NCBI GenBank assembly: GCA_902518155.1
Contig: CABYFA010000001.1
Coordinates: 133,942 to 197,941, forward strand
Length of the DNA: 64,000 bases
From: an uncultured Pelagibacteraceae bacterium
GTDB taxonomy: Bacteria > Pseudomonadota > Alphaproteobacteria > Pelagibacterales > Pelagibacteraceae
Reading direction: 5' to 3'
Shown piece by piece: positions 39,580 to 48,006 of the stretch. The translations under genes were made by a program, and so were the position numbers. Under the pieces are notes generated by a model. It ran no database searches, had not been told where the DNA came from, and was given only the letters and a program-made list of their open reading frames with translations. The stretch's first letter is position 1, and every line of letters begins with the position of its first letter.

Positions 39580-40173
39580 ATGTTTAATGGAATTATTTTT
39601 AACAAAGGTTTAATAACAAAAATAATCAAAAGACCTAAAGGCATTAATATTTTTGTAAAATCTAATCTAAAATTAGGTTTAAAAGATATAGGTGTTTCTG
39701 TAGCTTGTGATGGGGTTTGTCTTACTCTCATTTCAATAAAAAAAAAGATTATGGAATTTTATTTATCTAATGAAACTATAAAAAGATCGAAATTTAGATA
39801 CATAAAGTTAAATGATAAAATTAATATAGAACTCCCTCTTAAATATGGTCAAAAAATTTCAGGTCATATTTGTCAAGGACATGTTGACACTGTTGGGAAA
39901 ATATTATCAGTGAACAAAATTGATAAATCTTATTTATTTGATTTTGAAATTAATAAAAAAGAGAGAAAAAATATAATCGAAAAAGCTTCAATTAGTATAA
40001 ATGGCATATCATTAACAATTTCTAAAGTGACAAAAAAAGGTTTTCAAATCTGGATAATTCCTCATACTTATAAATTAACAAATCTATCATCTCTTAAAAA
40101 AGGTAATTTAGTTAACGTAGAAATAGATATTCTTTCAAAATACGTTAGAAACTATTTTTATGAAAAAAAATAA
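39580..40173 (+). CDS. ribE: Riboflavin synthase alpha subunit
   Basis: A 197-residue protein with two lumazine-binding repeats. The N-terminal repeat begins MFNGIIFNKG, with VACDGVCLTL; the second contains GHICQGHVDTVGK and ISINGISLTISK. The usual start MFTGII is slightly altered. It dismutates 6,7-dimethyl-8-ribityllumazine to riboflavin. It overlaps the ribB ORF by 14 bp. Confidence 0.95.
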   Translation: MFNGIIFNKGLITKIIKRPKGINIFVKSNLKLGLKDIGVSVACDGVCLTLISIKKKIMEFYLSNETIKRSKFRYIKLNDKINIELPLKYGQKISGHICQGHVDTVGKILSVNKIDKSYLFDFEINKKERKNIIEKASISINGISLTISKVTKKGFQIWIIPHTYKLTNLSSLKKGNLVNVEIDILSKYVRNYFYEKK

Positions 40174-41260
40174 TTATTCATCAATAGAAACTATAATAAA
40201 TGTTGCAAAAAAAGGGGGTATGTACATTTTAGTTGATGATGAAAAAAGAGAAAATGAAGGTGATTTAGTTATGTCAACCTCGGATACAAATGCAAAAAAT
40301 ATTAATTTTATGGCTAAATATGGAAGAGGCCTTATTTGTTTAGCCTTAGATAGTCTTCAAGCTAAAAGATTAAATTTATCTTTAATGTCACCTGTAAATC
40401 AATCAAGAAATCAAACAGCATTTACAATTTCAATAGAGGCTAAGAAAGGTATCACTACTGGAATATCAGCAAAAGATAGAGCAAGAACTATCAAAATAGC
40501 CTCTAATAAAAATGTGAGTAAAAAAGATATAGTATCCCCTGGCCATGTGTTTCCAATTATTGCAAAGGATGGGGGTGTTCTTGTAAGAGCTGGCCACACA
40601 GAAGCTTCTGTAGATATTTCAAAGTTAGCTAAAAAGAATAATTCAGCGGTCATTTGTGAAATAATGAATGAAGATGGAACAATGGCTAAGGGTCAAGCAC
40701 TTTTAAATTTTGCACAAAAACATAAACTTAAAATTGGTAAAATTGAGGATTTAATTTCTTATCGGTTAAAAAAAGAAAAATTAGTAAAATTAAAAAAATC
40801 TTCGGATATCAAAGTAAAAAATCAAAAATATAAGATCAAAATATATGAGAATCTTCTAGATGGATCAGAACACTTTGCTCTGATTAAGGGATCTTTAAAA
40901 AGATCAATCGTACCACGTGTTAGAGTTATTTCATCAAATGTAGTTTATAACTATCTTATAAGTCAGAAACTTCCCAATTCATTTGATAAAACAATGAACT
41001 ATTTTAGAAAATATAATAATTGTGTACTAATCTTTATAAAAGACTCTAACTTAAATTCAGTAACTCAAACGCTTAAAAGTTTTAAAAATAAAAGTATTAA
41101 AAAGAAAGGTAAAGATAATCTTATAAGAAATTATGGAATAGGTGCCCAAATTATTAAAGATTTAAAAATCAAAAAGATGATATTAATTACTAGAACACCA
41201 AAAAAAGTTATTGGTTTAGAGGGGTATAACATTAAAATAACTAAACAAGAATTGATTTGA
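40160..41260 (+). CDS. ribB: 3,4-dihydroxy-2-butanone 4-phosphate synthase with degenerate GTP cyclohydrolase II-like domain
   Basis: A 366-residue two-domain protein. The N-terminal DHBP synthase (about 1-210) has DDEKRENEGDLVM, the GHVFPI segment and GHTEASVD, so ribulose-5-phosphate conversion should be intact. The C-terminal domain aligns with GTP cyclohydrolase II (RNYGIGAQIIKDLKIKKM, then GLEGYNIKI). It lacks the zinc cysteine cluster C-x10-C-x-C and catalytic residues. It therefore resembles the RibBX type of alphaproteobacteria. Real GTP cyclohydrolase II must be supplied elsewhere. The stop overlaps the ribH start (TGATG). Confidence 0.93.
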   Translation: MKKNNYSSIETIINVAKKGGMYILVDDEKRENEGDLVMSTSDTNAKNINFMAKYGRGLICLALDSLQAKRLNLSLMSPVNQSRNQTAFTISIEAKKGITTGISAKDRARTIKIASNKNVSKKDIVSPGHVFPIIAKDGGVLVRAGHTEASVDISKLAKKNNSAVICEIMNEDGTMAKGQALLNFAQKHKLKIGKIEDLISYRLKKEKLVKLKKSSDIKVKNQKYKIKIYENLLDGSEHFALIKGSLKRSIVPRVRVISSNVVYNYLISQKLPNSFDKTMNYFRKYNNCVLIFIKDSNLNSVTQTLKSFKNKSIKKKGKDNLIRNYGIGAQIIKDLKIKKMILITRTPKKVIGLEGYNIKITKQELI

Positions 41261-41646
41261 TGAAAAAAATTTTAATAGTAACAGCGGATTATTATAAAGA
41301 TATTTCTTTGGGTTTGTTAAATAGTGCAAAAAAAAATCTACCAAGAAATTTTAATATTAAAATAGTTAAAGTTCCTGGTGTATTTGAAATACCTGTAACC
41401 ATCTCAAAATATTTAAAAAAATTTGACGCTTTCATCGCTCTTGGATGTGTTATTAAAGGTCAGACTCCACATTTTGATTTCATATCTCAATCTTCAACTA
41501 ATGCTATTATGGATTTAGCTATAAATTCAAAAAAACCTATAGGAAATGGAATTCTAACTTGTTTAAATATGAGACAAGCAAAGGCCAGAAAAAAAAAGGG
41601 TGCTGAGGCAGCGAAAGCAGTTGTTTCAGTTTTATCTCAAAAATGA
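41260..41646 (+). CDS. ribH: 6,7-dimethyl-8-ribityllumazine synthase
   Basis: A 128-residue lumazine synthase when begun at the ATG 41260-41262, which overlaps the ribB stop as TGATG; a TTG three bases earlier is a weaker alternative. Typical segments are VPGVFEIPV, ALGCVIKGQTPHFDFIS with the catalytic His, and the GNGILTCLN region. It condenses the ribB product with the pyrimidine from RibD. ATGA overlap with nusB follows. Confidence 0.95.
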   Translation: MKKILIVTADYYKDISLGLLNSAKKNLPRNFNIKIVKVPGVFEIPVTISKYLKKFDAFIALGCVIKGQTPHFDFISQSSTNAIMDLAINSKKPIGNGILTCLNMRQAKARKKKGAEAAKAVVSVLSQK

Positions 41647-42047
41647 AACCAAAGTATAGCCCAAAAAATAACCCTAGAGTTATTATTATTCAAAAATTAT
41701 ATGGAATTTTATTTAATAACGACGAAAAAATAGAATTTCCAAAACATAGATTTAAAAAATTTATTAAGGATATTGTTTTAGGCACAATTGAACGGAATGA
41801 GATTATTGTAGATGAATTAGATAAAAATTTAGGTGATAATTTTAATTTATTCAAACTAGATAAGATATTCCAAGTTATATTAAAATCAGCAACATATGAG
41901 ATTTTATATAAACCCAATGTATCGATCAGGATAATTATTAAAGAATACTTAGATGCATCTAATCTCTTTTTAAATGACTCTCAAACAAAATATTTAAATG
42001 CATTATTAGACAATGCTGCCAAAAAATTAAGATCAACAAATGCATGA
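41643..42047 (+). CDS. nusB: Transcription antitermination factor NusB
   Basis: A 134-residue helical NusB. Conserved parts are QKLYGILF in the first helix and the C-terminal RIIIKEYLDASNLF-type segment; the family often reads DSxxFVNGVLD, here DSQTKYLNALLDNAAKKL. NusB acts with NusE on rRNA operons. It lies between ribH and thiL, as in many alphaproteobacteria. It overlaps ribH by 4 bp and thiL by 8 bp. Confidence 0.9.
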   Translation: MKPKYSPKNNPRVIIIQKLYGILFNNDEKIEFPKHRFKKFIKDIVLGTIERNEIIVDELDKNLGDNFNLFKLDKIFQVILKSATYEILYKPNVSIRIIIKEYLDASNLFLNDSQTKYLNALLDNAAKKLRSTNA

Positions 42048-42999
42048 ATTTGAGATAATCAAAAAATATTTTTCAAAACTCTCTTTAAATAATGAAAATT
42101 CACTTAGTTTAAATGACGATGTTTTTTTTGATAGATCGAAAAAATTAGTTATTTCTGTAGACACTTATATTGATAAATCGCATTTTTTTGATTTTAAAAA
42201 GCCTGATTTAGTTATTAAAAAAATTCTAAGATCCTCTATTTCTGATTTAATTTGCAAAGGTGTTAAACCAAAATATTATTTCATTTCAGGCTCTGGAAAT
42301 AAAAAAACATTTTCAAAGTCAAATTTAGAAAAAATTTCTCAATCACTAAAGAAAGAACAAAAAAAGTTTGGGATTTATATTTCAGGTGGAGACACTGTAT
42401 TTTCAAATAAATTGAGCTTTACAATAGTTTCTGTTGGTTTTTCCTCAAATATAATCTTTAGAAATAAAGCAAAATCTAATGATGACATCTATGTAACGGG
42501 TAACTTGGGCGATAGTTACATGGGCTTAGAAATATTAAAAAAAAAGTTTTCTTTAAAAAAAAATCTCAATAAATATTTTATAAAAAAATATTTCCTTCCA
42601 GAATTACATATTGATTTAACTAAAAAATTATTTAATTTTGCGAGTACCTCTATAGATATTTCCGATGGTCTTTTTGCTGATCTAGATAAATTAATTAATA
42701 AACAAAAATTATTTTATAAAATTAATATGTCTAATATTCCAATTTCTAAAAATCTAAAAAAAATAATACTTTCAAAGAAATTAAAAAAGATTAACTTCGT
42801 GTCTAAAGGTGATGATTATCAAATATTATTTACTGCCCCAAAAAAAAAGTCCAGAATCATCAAAAGAACCTTTAAATCTTTAGGTATTAAGATTTCAAAA
42901 ATTGGAAATATTTCTTCGGGTGGTCAAAAATCACAAATTATTGATGAAAAAGGGAATAAAATTGCCATTAAAAATAAAGGTCATTTCCATAATTTTTAA
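42040..42999 (+). CDS. thiL: Thiamine-monophosphate kinase
   Basis: A 319-residue ThiL/PurM-fold protein. N-terminal NDDVFFDRSKKLVISVDT, then YISGGDTVFSNKLSFTIVSVG and DDIYVTGNLGDSYMGLEIL, then DISDGLFADLDKL are the ATP and substrate elements. It phosphorylates thiamine monophosphate to the diphosphate cofactor. It overlaps nusB by 8 bp and is the last gene of the rib-nusB-thiL run; an 82-bp gap separates it from hppA. Confidence 0.93.
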   Translation: MHEFEIIKKYFSKLSLNNENSLSLNDDVFFDRSKKLVISVDTYIDKSHFFDFKKPDLVIKKILRSSISDLICKGVKPKYYFISGSGNKKTFSKSNLEKISQSLKKEQKKFGIYISGGDTVFSNKLSFTIVSVGFSSNIIFRNKAKSNDDIYVTGNLGDSYMGLEILKKKFSLKKNLNKYFIKKYFLPELHIDLTKKLFNFASTSIDISDGLFADLDKLINKQKLFYKINMSNIPISKNLKKIILSKKLKKINFVSKGDDYQILFTAPKKKSRIIKRTFKSLGIKISKIGNISSGGQKSQIIDEKGNKIAIKNKGHFHNF

Positions 43000-43081
43000 A
43001 AGTTATTTATTGCCTTTTATAGCTTTTTTTGTATTGTCCGATTTTTAATAACTAATAACCAACAACATAATTAAGGTTTAT

Positions 43082-45187
43082 ATGACTTCAACCATTGAGA
43101 CTATTCTTCTATATACTATTGGTGCTGGATTATTGTCTATAGTTTATGGATATTTAACTGGAAAAAATATTTTAAATTCAAGTGCTGGAAATTCTAAAAT
43201 GCAAGATATTGCATCAGCAATACAAATCGGTGCAAAAGCTTATCTCGCTAGACAATACAAAACTATTGCTATTGTTGGTGTTGTTGTTTTAGTTATTGTA
43301 AGTTTTGCTTTTAGTATGCTTGTTGGTTTAGGCTACCTAATTGGTGCAACTTTATCAGGTATAGCTGGATATGTTGGAATGTTAGTTTCAGTTCAAGCAA
43401 ATGTTAGAACCGCTGAAGCATCTAGAAAAGGGTTAGCTAGTGGTTTATCAGTCGCTTTTAAATCTGGAGCTGTAACTGGAATGTTAGTTGCTGGCTTAGC
43501 TTTATTATCAATAGCTGTGTATTATTATTTGTTGTTAAAATTTAATGTAGATGAAAGAGAAATCGTAAACGCATTAGTAGCCCTTGGATTTGGTGCATCA
43601 TTAATTTCTATCTTTGCAAGACTTGGTGGAGGTATTTTCACTAAGGGTGCTGATGTTGGAGCTGATTTAGTTGGAAAAGTAGAAGCAGGTATACCAGAAG
43701 ATGATCCTAGAAATCCTGCCGTAATTGCTGATAACGTTGGTGACAATGTGGGTGATTGCGCTGGAATGGCTGCTGATTTATTTGAAACTTATGCAGTAAC
43801 TATTGTTGCAACAATGGTTTTATCATCAATATTTTTTCCAGGAGATTTATCGATGATGATTTATCCACTGACGATTGGTGGGGCATGTATTTTAACCTCA
43901 ATTATTGGAACTTTTTTCGTTAAACTTGGTAGAAGTAAAAATGTGATGGGAGCTTTATATAAGGGGTTTGTTGTTTCAGCCTTGACTTCTTTGATTATTT
44001 TATATCCAGTTACTGATTATGTTCTAGGTTTAGAAAATTCTTATGGTTTAAATAATAAATCATTTTCTGGTATGAGCTTATATTATTGCGGAGTTATAGG
44101 ATTAGTTATTACAGGATTATTAATTTGGGTAACAGAATATTACACAGGAACAAATTATAGACCAGTCAAAAGTGTTGCAAGCTCCTCTACAACAGGTCAT
44201 GGAACCAATGTAATTCAAGGTTTAGCAATATCATTAGAAGCTACCGCAATACCAGCTTTAATAATTGTTGCTGGGATTTTACTCACTAACCATATTGCTG
44301 GATTATATGGAATTGCAATTGCAGTTACAACTATGTTGGCATTAGCAGGAATGGTTGTGGCACTAGATGCCTATGGACCAGTTACAGATAATGCTGGTGG
44401 TATAGCTGAAATGTCAAAGTTACCAAATAATGTTAGAAAAACTACTGATGCATTAGATGCTGTAGGTAATACTACAAAAGCAGTTACAAAAGGTTACGCA
44501 ATAGGGTCTGCTGGATTAGGAGCACTAGTTCTTTTTGCAGCTTATACTGAGGATATAAAACATTTTTCAAAAGAAGTTGGTTCAAAATTAGAAGGAATAG
44601 TTGTGACTTTTGATCTATCGAATCCTTATGTTGTTGTTGGTTTGTTGATAGGTGGAATGTTACCTTATTTATTTGGGTCTATGGGTATGCAAGCAGTTGG
44701 AAGAGCAGGGGGTGCTGTTGTTATAGAAGTAAGAAGACAATTTAAAAAATACCCTGGTATCATGAAAAGAAAACAGAAACCTGATTATGCTAAATTAGTT
44801 GATTTACTAACTGTAGCGGCAATAAAAGAAATGATTATCCCCTCATTATTACCTGTCTTGTCGCCTATTGTTTTATATTTGATAATATTTGCTATTGGTG
44901 GACAAGTTGCAGCCTTAGCATCAGTTGGGGCAATGTTATTAGGTGTTATTATTACAGGTCTATTTGTTGCAGTTTCAATGACAGCAGGTGGAGGAGCCTG
45001 GGATAATGCTAAAAAATATATTGAAGATGGAAATCATGGTGGAAAAGGATCTGAAGCTCATAAAGCAGCAGTAACAGGTGATACTGTAGGTGACCCATAT
45101 AAAGATACTGCTGGTCCTGCAGTAAATCCAATGATTAAAATAACAAATATTGTTGCTTTACTTTTATTAGCAGTTATCGCTGGCTAA
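43082..45187 (+). CDS. hppA: Membrane-bound proton-translocating pyrophosphatase, K+-independent type
   Basis: A 701-residue protein with about sixteen membrane helices. The pyrophosphate site is [20 protein letters not shown] followed by [19 protein letters not shown]. The sequence [20 protein letters not shown] has lysine where K+-dependent enzymes have alanine, so it belongs to the K+-independent H+-pumping class. It couples PPi hydrolysis to proton export and saves energy, as expected in an oligotroph. Its last 14 bp overlap the antisense end of bamE. Confidence 0.97.
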   Translation: MTSTIETILLYTIGAGLLSIVYGYLTGKNILNSSAGNSKMQDIASAIQIGAKAYLARQYKTIAIVGVVVLVIVSFAFSMLVGLGYLIGATLSGIAGYVGMLVSVQANVRTAEASRKGLASGLSVAFKSGAVTGMLVAGLALLSIAVYYYLLLKFNVDEREIVNALVALGFGASLISIFARLGGGIFTKGADVGADLVGKVEAGIPEDDPRNPAVIADNVGDNVGDCAGMAADLFETYAVTIVATMVLSSIFFPGDLSMMIYPLTIGGACILTSIIGTFFVKLGRSKNVMGALYKGFVVSALTSLIILYPVTDYVLGLENSYGLNNKSFSGMSLYYCGVIGLVITGLLIWVTEYYTGTNYRPVKSVASSSTTGHGTNVIQGLAISLEATAIPALIIVAGILLTNHIAGLYGIAIAVTTMLALAGMVVALDAYGPVTDNAGGIAEMSKLPNNVRKTTDALDAVGNTTKAVTKGYAIGSAGLGALVLFAAYTEDIKHFSKEVGSKLEGIVVTFDLSNPYVVVGLLIGGMLPYLFGSMGMQAVGRAGGAVVIEVRRQFKKYPGIMKRKQKPDYAKLVDLLTVAAIKEMIIPSLLPVLSPIVLYLIIFAIGGQVAALASVGAMLLGVIITGLFVAVSMTAGGGAWDNAKKYIEDGNHGGKGSEAHKAAVTGDTVGDPYKDTAGPAVNPMIKITNIVALLLLAVIAG

Positions 45188-45659
45188 TTTCTTCTCTTTT
45201 TTTGGCCCTCACACCAAGAGGGTCATTGATTCTTTGTCTCATACTAGACATAAAATCATATATAAACGAATTTCTTGCAAAAGAAGCTTCGGTGGTTTCC
45301 TCAACAATCTTTATCTTATTCATATCATCCATATTATAAAAATTTTTTTTCTTAAGAATTCCAAAATTATCTATCTCTAAAACAAGTACATCGTTTTTAA
45401 AAATTTTCATTCGACCTAAATTTCTCAATCTGGATTGAGTTTGTTTTCTTTCAATATATATCCACACATCATTATCAAATTTACTTTTTGTTAGGGGAGT
45501 ACCTAAAATTTTTCTGACATCATTACTTGTTGATTGATTAATTATCAATTCTTTTTGTTTTTTTTCAAGAAAAGGAACACCATGATGTTTAACAACTTTT
45601 TTAAAGGAACAATTTGATACTACTAATGCAAAAAAAAATATATATAATATTTTAAACAT
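45174..45659 (-). CDS. bamE: Outer membrane assembly lipoprotein BamE-like (SmpA/OmlA)
   Basis: A 161-residue lipoprotein. The N-terminal signal ends in the lipobox VSNC (Cys17). The SmpA/OmlA domain has [20 protein letters not shown] and [14 protein letters not shown]. BamE is part of the outer-membrane beta-barrel assembly machine. Its start codon shares the palindrome CATG with the divergent chaperone gene, leaving no intergenic DNA. The C-terminal extension past the domain is longer than in E. coli, as in many alphaproteobacteria. Confidence 0.87.
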   Translation of the reverse strand: MFKILYIFFFALVVSNCSFKKVVKHHGVPFLEKKQKELIINQSTSNDVRKILGTPLTKSKFDNDVWIYIERKQTQSRLRNLGRMKIFKNDVLVLEIDNFGILKKKNFYNMDDMNKIKIVEETTEASFARNSFIYDFMSSMRQRINDPLGVRAKKREEISQR

Positions 45660-46125
45660 GTCTGAAAATTATATTAATGTGTATAACATTTTAATCAATT
45701 ACTCTAGAAATAAAGACTTATATAGATCTCTTAATCGAGAAGATAACTTTTCGGATCGGTTGACATTTTTTCTCATTCATTTTGCTTTCTTTTTAAAAAC
45801 CTTTAAAGATAAAGAAAATAAGGATATTTTACAAAGAATTTATGACTTTAATTTTAGACAATTAGAATTAAGTATTAGAGAGATAGGTTATGGAGATCAA
45901 TCAATTAATAAGAAAATGAAAATTTATCTAAATTTATTTCATGCTATTGTTTCAGAAATTCACTTTTGGGATAAACTAAATAGAAATGAAAAATCAAAAA
46001 AACTATCTTCTTTTTTAGAGGATTTTAAGGAAATAGATAATTTAGTTGATTATTTTGATGATTTTTCTCTAAATTTGAGGAAAAAAACTTTGAATTTTTT
46101 TTTAAAAAGTGTAAGTAGTCCATAA
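45658..46125 (+). CDS. Ubiquinol-cytochrome c chaperone (CBP3-like) family protein
   Basis: A 155-residue, mostly helical protein weakly matching the ubiquinol-cytochrome c chaperone family. It contains [20 protein letters not shown] and [20 protein letters not shown], and the latter resembles the family's REMGVGD motif. Position supports the call: alphaproteobacteria commonly encode this gene divergent from bamE and upstream of rpmF-plsX. The DUF177 (YceD-like) gene that usually follows is absent. It probably assists assembly of the cytochrome bc1 complex. The ATG overlaps the bamE ATG by 2 bp on the opposite strand. Confidence 0.75.
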   Translation: MSENYINVYNILINYSRNKDLYRSLNREDNFSDRLTFFLIHFAFFLKTFKDKENKDILQRIYDFNFRQLELSIREIGYGDQSINKKMKIYLNLFHAIVSEIHFWDKLNRNEKSKKLSSFLEDFKEIDNLVDYFDDFSLNLRKKTLNFFLKSVSSP

Positions 46126-46127
46126 TT

Positions 46128-46310
46128 ATGGCTGTACCTAAACGAAAACAAACACCATCAAGAACTGGTAAAAGAAGATCTCAAAATATGAAATTTTCAA
46201 CAAAGAATGTGATTGAAGACAAAAAATCTGGTGAATATAGATTATCTCATCATTTAGATTTAAAAACTGGAATGTACAAAGGTCGTCAAGTTTTAGACCC
46301 TGAAGAATAA
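46128..46310 (+). CDS. rpmF: 50S ribosomal protein L32
   Basis: A 60-residue L32: [20 protein letters not shown] is the hallmark N-terminus, followed by the alphaproteobacterial tail without zinc cysteines ([20 protein letters not shown]). It lies 2 bp after the chaperone gene and 11 bp before plsX, the widespread rpmF-plsX pair linking ribosome and phospholipid synthesis. Confidence 0.98.
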   Translation: MAVPKRKQTPSRTGKRRSQNMKFSTKNVIEDKKSGEYRLSHHLDLKTGMYKGRQVLDPEE

Positions 46311-46321
46311 TTATTATTTAA

Positions 46322-47326
46322 ATGTCAAATTTAACTAAAATTGCAGTCGATGCAATGGGAGGTGATGGATCACCTAAAAAGATCATTGATGGTATTATTC
46401 ATAATCATAAATCAAATAAAAATAATTATTTTAAGATTTTTGGTAATAAAATTCAGATTGAATCATTTATTAAAGATAAATTAAGTAGTGATTCCTTCGA
46501 AGTTATACATACCAATAATGTTGTTAAAAGCACAGATAGTCCACTTGAAGCTGCCAAAAGAGGCAAAGATACAAGTATGTGGCTTGCTATTGAAAGTGTA
46601 AAAAAAAAAGAGACTGATATCGTCATATCTGCAGGAAATACTGGTGCATTACTTGTTATTGCAAAATTAAATCTTAAAATGATAGAAAACATTGATAAAC
46701 CGGCATTATCTGCGTTATGGCCAAACAAAAAAGGCATGAGCGTTGTATTAGACTTAGGTGCAAATATTGAATGTAACTCAAAAAATTTGGTTGATTTTTC
46801 AATTATGGGGGCATCTTTATATAAGTCTCTTTATCCAAACGAAATACCTAATGCAGCCTTGTTAAATATTGGTTCAGAAGAATTAAAAGGTAATGAAATT
46901 ATAAAGGAAACTTTTCAAATACTTAATGAAAAAAAATCTAATAATTTTAATTTTTCAGGTTATATAGAAGGTAATGAGCTTATGGATGGAAAAGTTAATG
47001 TAATTGTTTCAGATGGTTTTACAGGCAATGTTGCACTTAAAACAGCCGAAGGAACAGCAAACTTTATTACAGATGAACTTAAAAAAGTTTTCAAAAGTTC
47101 AATATTAGGCAAATTATCAGCAATATTAAATTTCTCAAATTTAAATAATTTCAAAAAAAGACTAGATCCAAGGCTTTATAATGGAGCTATTTTTATTGGC
47201 CTTGACTCGCCCGTTGTAAAAAGTCATGGAGGAACAGATTTTATTGGTTTTTCAAATTCATTAAATGTATGTAGTAAAATTATAAAAGGTGATTTAATCA
47301 ATAAGATCAGAGAAAATATTAATTAA
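46322..47326 (+). CDS. plsX: Phosphate acyltransferase PlsX
   Basis: A 334-residue PlsX. The N-terminal IAVDAMGGDGSPKKIIDG and the central SAGNTGALL are signature regions, and later VSDGFTGNVALKTAEG. It makes acyl-phosphate from acyl-ACP for PlsY, which is encoded at 7856. fabH usually follows plsX in related bacteria, but here ihfA follows with a one-base overlap. Confidence 0.96.
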   Translation: MSNLTKIAVDAMGGDGSPKKIIDGIIHNHKSNKNNYFKIFGNKIQIESFIKDKLSSDSFEVIHTNNVVKSTDSPLEAAKRGKDTSMWLAIESVKKKETDIVISAGNTGALLVIAKLNLKMIENIDKPALSALWPNKKGMSVVLDLGANIECNSKNLVDFSIMGASLYKSLYPNEIPNAALLNIGSEELKGNEIIKETFQILNEKKSNNFNFSGYIEGNELMDGKVNVIVSDGFTGNVALKTAEGTANFITDELKKVFKSSILGKLSAILNFSNLNNFKKRLDPRLYNGAIFIGLDSPVVKSHGGTDFIGFSNSLNVCSKIIKGDLINKIRENIN

Positions 47327-47631
47327 TGAGAATTAATTTAACTAAAAAGGACATTATAAACGCAATATATATGCAAATTGGTTTTTCCAAACAAATTACA
47401 GAAAATTTAATAGAAGAATTTTTTGCCGTAATAGTTTCAAACCTATGCAATAATAGATCAGTAAAAATTTCAAAATTCGGAACTTTTTTGATAAGATCAA
47501 AGAAATCAAGAATAGGCAGAAATCCAAAAACAAGAGAATTAAAAGAAATTTCTAGGAGAGATGTTATTTTGTTTAAACCATCAAAAGAATTTAAAGAATT
47601 GCTAAATAATAATGAAAAGAATGCAACTTAA
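47326..47631 (+). CDS. ihfA: Integration host factor alpha subunit
   Basis: A 101-residue HU/IHF family protein. LTKKDIINAIYMQIGFSK is the N-terminal helix-turn-helix-like part, and SRIGRNPKTRELKEISRRDV includes the DNA-intercalating proline arm. Alphaproteobacterial gene order (plsX, fabH, ihfA) favours the alpha subunit over HU. It bends DNA in recombination, replication and transcription. It overlaps plsX by one base and precedes the tRNA-Glu gene by 45 bp. Confidence 0.9.
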   Translation: MRINLTKKDIINAIYMQIGFSKQITENLIEEFFAVIVSNLCNNRSVKISKFGTFLIRSKKSRIGRNPKTRELKEISRRDVILFKPSKEFKELLNNNEKNAT

Positions 47632-47676
47632 TAACACTTGATAAAGATAAGATTTTACAATAGAAAACTGGAATTT

Positions 47677-47751
47677 GGTCCCTTCGTCTATCGGTTAGGA
47701 CACGTGGTTTTCATCCTCGAAAGAGGGGTTCGATTCCCCTAGGGACCGCCA
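47677..47751 (+). tRNA. tRNA-Glu (UUC anticodon)
   Basis: A complete cloverleaf. The acceptor GGTCCCT pairs with AGGGACC, with discriminator G and encoded CCA (47749-47751). The T-arm is AGGGG-TTCGATT-CCCCT. The anticodon loop is TTTTCAT with anticodon TTC at 47710-47712. The anticodon stem CGTGG/CCTCG has a central T-T mismatch (47705 with 47717); all other pairs are canonical. A GIY-YIG gene starts 6 bp after the CCA. Confidence 0.95.
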
Positions 47752-47756
47752 CATTT

Positions 47757-48005
47757 ATGGTGTTTTATGTCTATATGCTTAAAAACGTAAATAATAAAAT
47801 TACCAAAACTTATGTTGGATATACAAATAACCTCAATTTAAGACTTAAAAAACATAATACTAGTAAAGGAGCAAAGTCGACACGAGGTTTTAAGTGGAAA
47901 ATTATCTATAAAAAAAGATTTTATGATAAAAGATTAGCCATGTCATTTGAGTACAAATTAAAAAAAGACAAAAAAAAAAGAAAACACTTAATGAGTATAA
48001 GTTAA
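47757..48005 (+). CDS. GIY-YIG domain small protein (UPF0213/YhbQ-like)
   Basis: An 82-residue single GIY-YIG domain. The family motif is FYVYML followed by KTYVGYT, then the conserved Arg in NLNLRLKKHN and a Glu in the SFEYKLKK helix. These small stand-alone proteins probably nick or process DNA, but their role is not well defined. The gene starts 6 bp after tRNA-Glu and precedes the glycosyltransferase by one base. It is likely co-transcribed with the tRNA or carries no promoter of its own. Confidence 0.85.
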   Translation: MVFYVYMLKNVNNKITKTYVGYTNNLNLRLKKHNTSKGAKSTRGFKWKIIYKKRFYDKRLAMSFEYKLKKDKKKRKHLMSIS

Positions 48006-48006
48006 T

